DNA of 64,000 bases from the NCBI RefSeq assembly GCF_002209355.2, contig NZ_CP106855.1:3410001-3474000 (forward strand). Reading direction: 5' to 3'. The position numbers were made by a program, and so were the translations under genes. Positions 9,161 to 16,010 of this stretch are shown one piece after another; positions within the stretch are counted from its first letter, which is position 1, and the number at the start of each line of letters is the position of its first letter. Below the pieces are notes generated by a model that was not told the origin of the DNA, ran no database searches, and saw only the letters and a list, made by a program, of their open reading frames with translations. The stretch comes from Bdellovibrio sp. SKB1291214. Its GTDB lineage: Bacteria > Bdellovibrionota > Bdellovibrionia > Bdellovibrionales > Bdellovibrionaceae.

Positions 9161-9195
9161 AAAGGGTACGGGACAAAGTGTGTCCGTACCCTTTT
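9161..9195. repeat. Second hairpin, AAAGGGTACGGGACA with inverted copy
   Basis: AAAGGGTACGGGACA (9161-9175) pairs with TGTCCGTACCCTTTT (9181-9195) with one bulged base and a 5-base loop, ending in a T run. It lies only 35 bases from the preceding palindrome and shares its GGTAC core. It can act as a terminator or as a member of the same palindromic repeat group. Confidence 0.7.
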
Positions 9196-9300
9196 TAGTC
9201 TCACTCTGATTCAGTCTTTGTTTCCTAACGAAAAACCACAAGTTTCATTCGGATTCTGCCGAAAAGTCCAGTAGGGAATGTTTTAACCAAGGACTGCCAA

Positions 9301-10716
9301 ATGAAGCATGTTAATAAGATATTGGCCGTAGGCCTACTTGTTGTCGCATTTCAAAACTGCGCACCTAACAATGCGTCTTTCAGTAAATCCGAATTAGCGT
9401 CAACGCAATCCGCTCCCGAAGAGGAAGCAGTACCAAATTGCTTTGGTCGTGCCGAAGGTTCCACTTGGTGGGTTCCATCCAATGATGCCATATCCGAAAA
9501 TGGTGTGTGCCAATATGGCGGCGATCTTAAATATTCCTATATCAAGAATGTCGAGTTGATTTGTTCTAACGGTAACGCCGTTGCAACGGGCAATTGGTCC
9601 AAAGGCAGTTTGATTTCTACAACGGGTGCTTGCTTGCCAGCGACTTGTAACGGCAAAGCTTCTGGCAGCACGTGGACAATTCCAAACGGAACTGTCACTG
9701 AGCCAAAAAGCTGTCCTTCCAGCTCTGTGGTTGTGAACGCAATCTATAATAAAAATGACACGTATATCTGTGACAATGGCAAAGAGAACTTTGTGAAGTC
9801 TGAAAAGGGCTCTTACATCGGTCTTGATAAGGCATGTCCTTCTCCAGATTTAGATGCTTCATTCTCGAGTGAAAAGGTAGCCATCAATGGTTCAGCGGCT
9901 TTGATCACGGCGGGTTACAACGTCAGTAACTTGGCTTATTCTTGTAATGATGGTCAGTCAGGTGCATTACCAGTGACGGCAACTTCGACGACTTTAAAAA
10001 TCACTCAGGATCTTTCATGCAATGTGAAAGGGACGAACTCCATTGGGGAGTCTATTACAAAAACGGCTTCGATCTCTGTTACATGCGGAAGCAATGAAGT
10101 GAAATCGGGTGGTAAATGTATCACTTATTCTTGTAAGTCTTTCGTTGAAATTAAATCATTCCCTGTCGTAATTCCAGAGCGTACAGTGGATGGAGTTTGT
10201 TACTATGCGAAGTTGTTCGATAAGATTGCGACAGCTCCTTCCTCAGGAAATCGTTTGTCGAATGTGGTTGCCCGCGATCACAGCACGGCAAATGGAGGAG
10301 CTGGCAGCACGGCTTTGACGAACGTGGCTGCTCCGTATGTGCTAGGTTCATTTACAAATAAAGTAACTTTAAACGGGGAGCGCTCCGTAAAATTGTCAGG
10401 TTCAAGCCAAGCATTGACTTCGATCTTGGTAGATAACTTTGTCTTGATGGGCAGTCGTTTGGCTTCCTCATCAGCAGCTATCTCAAATTATCGCGCATTC
10501 GGTTCTGGTGACTCGGCAATCGGTACAACAGGTAAAATCAAAGTGAACAATGCAGACGTAGCATTGCAAGCTTTCGAATCTGGCGGTACGGCAACGATCG
10601 GTACATTGCTTCTGACAAGTGATTTCAGTGTTGGTAAGCAGTATGAATTGAATGTGAATGCACTAGATTGCGGTGGCTCGAAAGCCATGTCGGATATCTA
10701 CTTGGTATTCCAGTAA
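9301..10716 (+). CDS. Predicted lipoprotein with two Cys-containing GSTW modules
   Basis: A 471-residue predicted lipoprotein. The signal sequence ends in VVAFQNC, making Cys20 the likely lipidated residue. Two related modules follow: CFGRAEGSTWWVP near residue 47 and CNGKASGSTWTIP near 116, each followed by further cysteines that could form disulfides. An Ig-like stretch with cysteines follows, and a C-terminal beta-rich region with many Ser, Gly and Ala. The ATG has AAGGA seven bases upstream. I do not recognise a family or function; surface exposure is inferred. It is bounded by related palindromic sequences at 9086-9195 and 10744-10759. Confidence 0.75.
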   Translation: MKHVNKILAVGLLVVAFQNCAPNNASFSKSELASTQSAPEEEAVPNCFGRAEGSTWWVPSNDAISENGVCQYGGDLKYSYIKNVELICSNGNAVATGNWSKGSLISTTGACLPATCNGKASGSTWTIPNGTVTEPKSCPSSSVVVNAIYNKNDTYICDNGKENFVKSEKGSYIGLDKACPSPDLDASFSSEKVAINGSAALITAGYNVSNLAYSCNDGQSGALPVTATSTTLKITQDLSCNVKGTNSIGESITKTASISVTCGSNEVKSGGKCITYSCKSFVEIKSFPVVIPERTVDGVCYYAKLFDKIATAPSSGNRLSNVVARDHSTANGGAGSTALTNVAAPYVLGSFTNKVTLNGERSVKLSGSSQALTSILVDNFVLMGSRLASSSAAISNYRAFGSGDSAIGTTGKIKVNNADVALQAFESGGTATIGTLLLTSDFSVGKQYELNVNALDCGGSKAMSDIYLVFQ

Positions 10717-10743
10717 TCAGAAAGGTTCGGCTGACCTGCAATC

Positions 10744-10759
10744 AAAGGTACGTCCTTAC
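10744..10759 (+). repeat. Half-copy of the hemB-downstream palindrome
   Basis: AAAGGTACGTCCTTAC matches the left arm of the palindrome at 9086-9103 over 16 bases but is not followed by its inverted copy. It may be a decayed or single-unit form of the same repeat. Confidence 0.6.
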
Positions 10760-10794
10760 ATTCAACGTTGCGGAAACACATTTTTTAGCTTTCA

Positions 10795-10829
10795 ACAAAA
10801 CCTCTTTGTTTGACACAAAGAGGTTTTGT
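10795..10829 (+). terminator. Terminator-like hairpin, 15-bp perfect stem
   Basis: ACAAAACCTCTTTGT (10795-10809) and its exact reverse complement (10815-10829) surround a 5-base loop, and the 3' arm ends in TTTTGT. It can terminate the lipoprotein gene, yet the next gene begins only 10 bases after it, so a promoter for that gene must overlap it or lie before it. Confidence 0.7.
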
Positions 10830-10839
10830 CGTTTTGATC

Positions 10840-11235
10840 ATGAGCATGAAAAAACTCATCTGCTCTCTTATTGCATCTTTGGTTATGACTTCCGCAGCTC
10901 ACGCTGAAATCTCTGAGCTTTACAATGCTGTTCGCTGCCGTACAGAAGGTAAGAAAATCCAGATTCACTTCGCGGTGACAAAGAATCAACCGTTAGCTTT
11001 GTATTGGATTGAAAACGATCGCGTGACCGTTCTATCGAATCAAGTTCAAGAAATGGATCATGTCGTTGTGGGTGAGGGTTGGCACGGACTAAAACACATC
11101 TTAAACATCGACCAGGGTTTCTATCGAGAGGTGGAAAAAGCCACGGGCCGCGTGACTAAAGATGTTCGTGGCATGGAATGCGTATTTTGCCCCGTCGAAG
11201 TGGATCACTGCCCAGGTCAGTTCGATAATAATTAA
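10840..11235 (+). CDS. Small secreted cysteine-containing protein, unknown function
   Basis: A 131-residue protein starting MSMKKLICSLIASLV with a signal peptide that probably ends after SAAHA. The mature part has four or more cysteines (AVRCRTEG, MECVFC, VDHCPG), suggesting disulfides in the periplasm or outside the cell. Two in-frame ATG codons (10840 and 10846) are possible starts. No family was recognised. It sits alone between a hairpin upstream and a convergent terminator downstream. Confidence 0.7.
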   Translation: MSMKKLICSLIASLVMTSAAHAEISELYNAVRCRTEGKKIQIHFAVTKNQPLALYWIENDRVTVLSNQVQEMDHVVVGEGWHGLKHILNIDQGFYREVEKATGRVTKDVRGMECVFCPVEVDHCPGQFDNN

Positions 11236-11245
11236 ATATAAAAGT

Positions 11246-11276
11246 AAAGGCACCCTTGAGGTGCCTTTTATTTTTT
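11246..11276. terminator. Bidirectional terminator
   Basis: AAAGGCACC (11246-11254), loop CTTGA, GGTGCCTTT (11260-11268), then TTATTTTTT. It separates convergent genes and the mirrored A tract (11236-11248) allows use on both strands. The stop codon of the leftward gene lies in its right arm. Confidence 0.85.
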
Positions 11277-11828
11277 CAGAGATGGTTTTTCTTCAGGAGT
11301 GACCCAAGAGAAGGTCTTGATGATCTGATTACACTCTTTCAGTGATTTGCTGAAGGTGTCTTTGCTATCCAAACAAGTCATAATTGCCACTTTGTCTTCG
11401 TTTTTCAAAACCACTTGGCGGATCTGTTTGTTTTTAGCTCTTGAAAGCATATCGACGATCAAAGCATTGTTGCCATTTAGGTTGAACTGTTTTGTCGCTA
11501 AAACTTCAAAACCATAATTGGGGTAATCACGCATCCACTTGCGAGTGTAAAGCTCAAGCGAAGCATTTTTAGCAACGCGATCTGTGCGAACGCTTAGTGA
11601 AGCTGCGTCTGGGGCATTCTTGTCAGCAAAGCGAACGGTATCAAGCAGGCTGTCTTCAGAAGTCGCAATCGGAGCCCAAGTGCTACCTTCTGTTTTTACT
11701 GAAAAGCCTTTGTGAAGAAAATAAAGTCCCTTTTCTGGTGCTGTCAGCGCAGAAGTGCTTGTCGCCGGATAAGGGGCTGCAAAGCTTATTAGAGGACTTA
11801 AAAAAATAAAGGCAATGAACGCTCTCAC
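11268..11828 (-). CDS. Secreted protein of unknown function
   Basis: A 186-residue protein with a signal peptide (MRAFIAFIFLSPLISFAA, cleavage near AAPYPA). The mature protein is mixed alpha/beta; a segment around ARKWMRD-type basic residues precedes NGNNALIVDMLSRAKNKQIR, and two cysteines (TCLDSK, ECNQI) near the C-terminus could pair. The start codon is GTG. The pattern of a short secreted domain ending in a Cys pair resembles many small periplasmic proteins, but I recognise no family. It ends in a terminator shared with the convergent neighbour. Confidence 0.7.
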   Translation of the reverse strand: MRAFIAFIFLSPLISFAAPYPATSTSALTAPEKGLYFLHKGFSVKTEGSTWAPIATSEDSLLDTVRFADKNAPDAASLSVRTDRVAKNASLELYTRKWMRDYPNYGFEVLATKQFNLNGNNALIVDMLSRAKNKQIRQVVLKNEDKVAIMTCLDSKDTFSKSLKECNQIIKTFSWVTPEEKPSLKK

Positions 11829-11875
11829 TCTTTTAGCCTAGCAAGCCTGGGAGTCCCCAGCAAGAGTAAAGGTCT

Positions 11876-13225
11876 TTATTTAACCGGGGATGGCGCTGGC
11901 GTTGGAGTTTCTACAGGAACTGGACTTGCAGCAGGTGAGGCGTTTGTTTTCACTGCCGGTGTTTCGGCCGGCGTCGTTGCTGGCGAAGGCTCTGGAGCAA
12001 TTGTACGCGGAGCCGGCGTAACTTCGGGTTCTGGCACTGGTTTAGAAGGAGGAATCGGCTTTCTTTTTACCGCACGTTTTGCAGCAGGTTTGAGCTCCGC
12101 TTTTTCTGACACTGCTGAGTTCTGTGTTGCTGGATTCGCTGCTGCAGGTATAAGGGTTGTTTGCTCAATGACTGGTGAAATTGTGTTGGTATTCACGACT
12201 GATTTGTCTGTTTTTATTTCAACGACTGGTTTTTCCAAACAAGGTCCCAATTCAAGAGGCAAATCGACAATGTAGATCTGCTTTTTATCTTGAAATGTTC
12301 GTGTGAAAGCCACGCGTTCTTTTAATTCGTTAGAAACTGAAGGATACATCAACGAATCAGATCCTTTGAAAACGACTTGTGTGCACTTAGTGTCCAAGTT
12401 GTAGACTTCAATCTGATGTTTCTTTTCACCTTTTCTTAGGATGCTATAGAACAAACGTGCCGGAGAGCGGGGAGCAAAGAACAAATCCCGGTACTGTCCT
12501 TCGTCAGACTTTAGCAACGCCGTTTGCTTGGTGCGGATATCAACCAGTTGCAGGCTCTGCTGTTTGCTTTCCAAATTAGTATCAATAAACGCCACTGCAG
12601 ATTTATCCGGAGACAACGTAGGCGAGCGACGATCCCTGCCAGTTTCTGCAGAAAGTAGTGAAACATAACCGGTTTTTAAATCCAAGTGAAAGATACCTGT
12701 TACTTCTCCCCGACGAGAAGTAAAAATTACTGTTGGCTTTGTTGGGTGTTGCAGCAGAAAGGATTCCGCATCATAGCCCGGCTGTTTTGTGATACGCAAA
12801 ATCTCTGCACCAAAGCGATCACTCATGTATAAATCTGCGGGAGGATATTCCTTGCTAGGATTGCGATTTAAGAACGGACTTTCCTTGATCTCATCGGTAG
12901 TTGAGGAATAAATCATTTCCATTTCACTGATGTAGCTAGGATCGAAAGCATCGCCGTCTTGAAATGTCACGCGACGTTCTTTGTTACGGATTAAATCCGT
13001 TTCGTAAATTTGTAGATTTTTTTGATTGCCGCGACCGCGAGATGAGTAAATAAGGCGGTTGCTGTTGGCAGAAAATCGAGGGCGTTCGTTATCACCTTGG
13101 AAAGTGATTTGCTTAACATCTTTTTGCAGAAGGAAGTCCGTGGTCAGAAGATCTTTTGTTGGGCTGTGTGAACATCCGACGAGGATGCTGCCCAAAATAA
13201 AGATCTTCAAACCTGTTTGCTTCAT
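11876..13225 (-). CDS. TolB-like beta-propeller lipoprotein with Pro-rich tail
   Basis: A 449-residue predicted lipoprotein (lipobox ILVGC, Cys18). The mature protein contains PD40/TolB-type propeller repeats, for example PRFSANSNRLIYSSRG, SPTLSPDKSAVAFID and a final DSLMYPSVSNELKERVAF. The last 110 residues are Pro, Ala, Thr and Lys rich and low in complexity (VPEPEVTPAP, PAETPAVKTN), likely an extended envelope-spanning or peptidoglycan-proximal linker. The start ATG overlaps the mutY stop (ATGA). It is not TolB itself, which is not lipidated and lacks such a tail. The role is unknown. Confidence 0.8.
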   Translation of the reverse strand: MKQTGLKIFILGSILVGCSHSPTKDLLTTDFLLQKDVKQITFQGDNERPRFSANSNRLIYSSRGRGNQKNLQIYETDLIRNKERRVTFQDGDAFDPSYISEMEMIYSSTTDEIKESPFLNRNPSKEYPPADLYMSDRFGAEILRITKQPGYDAESFLLQHPTKPTVIFTSRRGEVTGIFHLDLKTGYVSLLSAETGRDRRSPTLSPDKSAVAFIDTNLESKQQSLQLVDIRTKQTALLKSDEGQYRDLFFAPRSPARLFYSILRKGEKKHQIEVYNLDTKCTQVVFKGSDSLMYPSVSNELKERVAFTRTFQDKKQIYIVDLPLELGPCLEKPVVEIKTDKSVVNTNTISPVIEQTTLIPAAANPATQNSAVSEKAELKPAAKRAVKRKPIPPSKPVPEPEVTPAPRTIAPEPSPATTPAETPAVKTNASPAASPVPVETPTPAPSPVK

Positions 13226-14193
13226 ATATCTACCTTGTGAAGTACTTTTTGTAACAGCGAAGAAGGATTTACCTTCTTTAAGTTTTTCAACTCAACCCAC
13301 TGGATGTTTCGGTCGCTCACACTCTTTTTATGAGCGATTTTTATGAAGATGTCATGATGTGTGATGTTGTGTTTAGCATCATAGTCTTTGGGCTTGTCAT
13401 CATTTTGAGAAATGGTTCCGGGAAAAATCATCTGACCCTTAAGGAACGGAGCATAGTCATTTGCTATCAATGCGACTTTATTGTTCTTGATTGAAACAAC
13501 AGGATTCCACACCCAGACTTCACTTTGTTTGCGTGGTTTTTTCAGAGGTAATTTCTCGACCAAATTCTTTTCGCGAGCAACACAGTCCGTGGACCAAGGG
13601 CACATCAAACACATCACTTTTTGTGGAGTACAAACTGTTGCTCCCAATTCCATCAGACCTTGATTGACGGAGTCAGAATTTCCGAACGCGGAAAGTTTGT
13701 CAGAAAGTTCCTGCAATTGTTGACGAGCTTTTGTGTTCCACCATTCAACTTTTAAACCATACTTGCGCGAAAGGACTCGGATCACGTTGCCATCAAGAAC
13801 GCCGACCTTTTCCCCAAATGCGATACTTGCAACAGCTCGGGACGTATAAGGCCCAAATCCTGGCAGTTCCAAAAGTTCGGCTGCGGTTTTTGGAAAACCA
13901 TTTTCAGCTAACGCCTTTGCAGCTTTGTGAAGATTGCGCGCACGGGAGTAATAACCTAGACCTGCCCAGGATTCTAAGACGTCATGTTCTGGAGCAGAGG
14001 CTAGGTCCTGTACGGTCGGGAAGTTCTTCAGAAATTTTTCGAAATAAGGAATAACCGCGACCACGGTGGTTTGCTGCAACATCACTTCAGAAAGCCAGAT
14101 TCTGTAGGGGTCTTTATTTTCTCGCCAAGGAAGTGCGCGGCGGTTCTTTTTGTACCACTGAATCAATTGTTTTTGGTCGCGTTGATAGTCCAT
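13222..14193 (-). CDS. mutY: A/G-specific adenine glycosylase
   Basis: Removes adenine mispaired with 8-oxoguanine in base excision repair. The 323-residue protein has RALPWRENKDPYRIWLSEVM with the catalytic Glu region, the helix-hairpin-helix ELPGFGPYTSRAVAS, the catalytic Asp in VLDGNVIRVLSR, and the iron-sulfur ligands CTPQKVMCLMCPWSTDC (CX6CX2CX5C). A NUDIX-like C-terminal part follows (WVWNPVVSIKNNKVAL). It is divergent from the agmatinase-like gene across 37 bases and overlaps the downstream lipoprotein by ATGA. Confidence 0.95.
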   Translation of the reverse strand: MDYQRDQKQLIQWYKKNRRALPWRENKDPYRIWLSEVMLQQTTVVAVIPYFEKFLKNFPTVQDLASAPEHDVLESWAGLGYYSRARNLHKAAKALAENGFPKTAAELLELPGFGPYTSRAVASIAFGEKVGVLDGNVIRVLSRKYGLKVEWWNTKARQQLQELSDKLSAFGNSDSVNQGLMELGATVCTPQKVMCLMCPWSTDCVAREKNLVEKLPLKKPRKQSEVWVWNPVVSIKNNKVALIANDYAPFLKGQMIFPGTISQNDDKPKDYDAKHNITHHDIFIKIAHKKSVSDRNIQWVELKNLKKVNPSSLLQKVLHKVDI

Positions 14194-14230
14194 CGGCGGT
14201 AATGTAGTCTAGATAAATGAGGAGTCAATA

Positions 14231-15163
14231 ATGGATTACAAACCTCTGAGTGGACGCGAGTTTCCCCGATTTTCTGCGATTAAAACCTTCTTCCGTTTGC
14301 CCTATGTGGCGATTGACGCGGACTATGAAGTCGGAATCTTTGGTATTCCTTACGACGGCGGCGTTTCATATCGCCCTGGTGCTCGTTTCGCACCAACTAA
14401 AATGAGAGAGGTTTCATCTTTGGGACGCGGTTTCCATATGACCCGTATGGAAAATTTCTTTGAAAAATTGAAAGTGGCCGATATTGGTGATTGCCCGACA
14501 GTTCCTATTGATCAGGGCCAAACTTACGAGCGCATTGAAAAGTTCGTGGGCGAGCTTATGCAGCACAATAAGAAATTCGTCTCTATTGGTGGTGACCATT
14601 CCACGACCTTGCCAGTGCTTCGCGCTTTAAGAAAAAAATATGGTAAGCCGTTGGCGTTTATTCACTTCGATGCTCACTTAGATACGTATCCTGCGGCATG
14701 GGGCTGTGAATACCACCACGGTGCTTTTGCTCGTCACGCGGTCGAAGAGGGTTTGGTAGATCCCAAGAAAATGGTTCAGATCGGTATTCGGGGTCCTTTG
14801 GCTGCTGGCGGAGACTTAGATTTCGTAAACAAACACGGCATTCGCGTAATCACAGTTGATGATGTTCGCAATTTACCAATCAACGAATTTCTAAAAACGT
14901 TGCCAACATTTGACGACACTCCGACGTACATCAGCTACGACATCGACAACTTGGACCCCAGCTGCGCACCCGGCACGGGCACTCCAGTTCCAGGTGGCTT
15001 GACGACGTACGAAGTGCAACGCATCTTCCGCGCATTGAAAATTCCAAACTTAGTCGGCTGCGATATCGTAGAAATTTCGCCACCCTTCGACCACGCCGAC
15101 ATCACCGCCTTAGCCGGCATGGACGCCATGTTCGAAATGCTCCACCTATTTAAATCAAAATAG
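14231..15163 (+). CDS. speB: Agmatinase / ureohydrolase-family enzyme
   Basis: Hydrolyses a guanidino substrate, probably agmatine to putrescine and urea. The 310-residue protein has all metal-binding signatures of the arginase/agmatinase fold: IGGDHSTTLP, FDAHLDTYP with HFDAH, and SYDIDNLDPSCAPGTGTP. GIPYDGGVSYRPGARFAP near the N-terminus is agmatinase-like. Arginase, formiminoglutamase or guanidinobutyrase activity cannot be excluded from motifs alone. Single gene, with a strong terminator after it. Confidence 0.88.
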   Translation: MDYKPLSGREFPRFSAIKTFFRLPYVAIDADYEVGIFGIPYDGGVSYRPGARFAPTKMREVSSLGRGFHMTRMENFFEKLKVADIGDCPTVPIDQGQTYERIEKFVGELMQHNKKFVSIGGDHSTTLPVLRALRKKYGKPLAFIHFDAHLDTYPAAWGCEYHHGAFARHAVEEGLVDPKKMVQIGIRGPLAAGGDLDFVNKHGIRVITVDDVRNLPINEFLKTLPTFDDTPTYISYDIDNLDPSCAPGTGTPVPGGLTTYEVQRIFRALKIPNLVGCDIVEISPPFDHADITALAGMDAMFEMLHLFKSK

Positions 15164-15167
15164 TTTC

Positions 15168-15199
15168 AAAAAAACCCGGAAATCCAACCGGGTTTTTTT
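15168..15199 (+). terminator. Rho-independent terminator after the agmatinase-like gene
   Basis: AAAAAAACCCGG (15168-15179), an 8-base loop, and CCGGGTTTTTTT (15188-15199): a 12-bp stem ending in a T run, starting five bases after the stop codon. Confidence 0.92.
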
Positions 15200-15380
15200 A
15201 TCCCATCCAAACTCACCACAACTGGTTCAATCCCTTCTGCCAGACCAGGCGCGACTGACCCAAGCCAAGCTGAGCCCTTAGGATATCGGTCACGTTCCAA
15301 TAATCGGACGGCACCTCCCTCAGATACACAGCATAGCTACATGAGTGTGTCCTGCCTCTTGCATCCTCACTCCCGGAAAA

Positions 15381-15393
15381 GGGGTACCGGTCA
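15381..15393 (+). repeat. Left 13-bp inverted repeat of the transposase-like gene
   Basis: GGGGTACCGGTCA is the exact reverse complement of 15968-15980. It lies 25 bases before the start of the transposase-like gene. Confidence 0.75.
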
Positions 15394-15418
15394 TGTGCTT
15401 CTTCGTGAGGACGAAATA

Positions 15419-15970
15419 ATGAAACAAAGGATATTCTCGGGGCTCGATACCAACTGGAAATTTCGCTACTGCCATGGCGGCACATTGAGGAAATCATCGA
15501 AAGGTCGGGGAGCTCGGCCTCTCTCAACCAAAGATCCCATCCATCTTGTGTTTAAAATTAATAAAGCCGCAGTGACGAAGGGACTTCGCCACCCGCGCAA
15601 TTTCAATTTGATGAATGCGTTGATGAAAAAGTATGCGCGGAAGTTTTTCGTGAAAATTGAGCAGGCCTCCGTGCAGACGGATCACATTCATATTTTGATT
15701 CGTGGTGGGCGGCGCTCGGCCATGCAAAGTTTTTTTCGGGTGGTGGCTGGGCAGTTTGCTCAGTGTTTGACCGATACCTTCACGAAGGGGCATGAGGGAG
15801 AGCGTATCTGGAAACACCGTCCCTTCACGCGCGTGATACGTGGGTTTAAACCTTACAGAATCGTGCGGGATTACATTCAGTTGAATGAATTAGAGGCGTT
15901 AGGGAGGCCCTATTCGAAAACGCGTTTGCGAGGTTTATCCGAGGAGCAATTGCGGGAGTTATGGGTGTGA
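15419..15970 (+). CDS. REP-associated tyrosine transposase-like (RAYT/Y1-type) protein
   Basis: A 183-residue protein with features of HUH-type Y1 transposases: the metal-binding His pair in TDHIHILIRGG (about residues 89 and 91) and a C-terminal VRDYIQLNELEALG in which Tyr152 would be the nucleophile (compare the Y..N of the family). It is basic throughout (RYCHGGTLRKSSKGRG, YARKFFVKIE). I use the ATG at 15419, with GAGGA seven bases upstream. It is flanked by 13-bp inverted repeats, the arrangement of REP-bounded RAYT genes, which act on their own palindromic repeats. No IS-type duplicated target is seen. Family assignment is moderately confident. Confidence 0.72.
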   Translation: MKQRIFSGLDTNWKFRYCHGGTLRKSSKGRGARPLSTKDPIHLVFKINKAAVTKGLRHPRNFNLMNALMKKYARKFFVKIEQASVQTDHIHILIRGGRRSAMQSFFRVVAGQFAQCLTDTFTKGHEGERIWKHRPFTRVIRGFKPYRIVRDYIQLNELEALGRPYSKTRLRGLSEEQLRELWV

Positions 15971-15980
15971 CCGGTACCCC
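15968..15980 (+). repeat. Right 13-bp inverted repeat of the transposase-like gene
   Basis: TGACCGGTACCCC is the exact reverse complement of 15381-15393 and includes the stop codon of the gene. It runs into a C- and G-rich stretch ending near 16005. Confidence 0.75.
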
Positions 15981-16010
15981 CCCCGGCCGGCAGGAGGCGG
16001 AGCGGAGGAT

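Noticed and set aside
15213-15527. 104-aa leftward frame before the RAYT-like gene
   Set aside because: Overlaps the inverted repeat and the RAYT start; no ribosome site and no recognisable domain.
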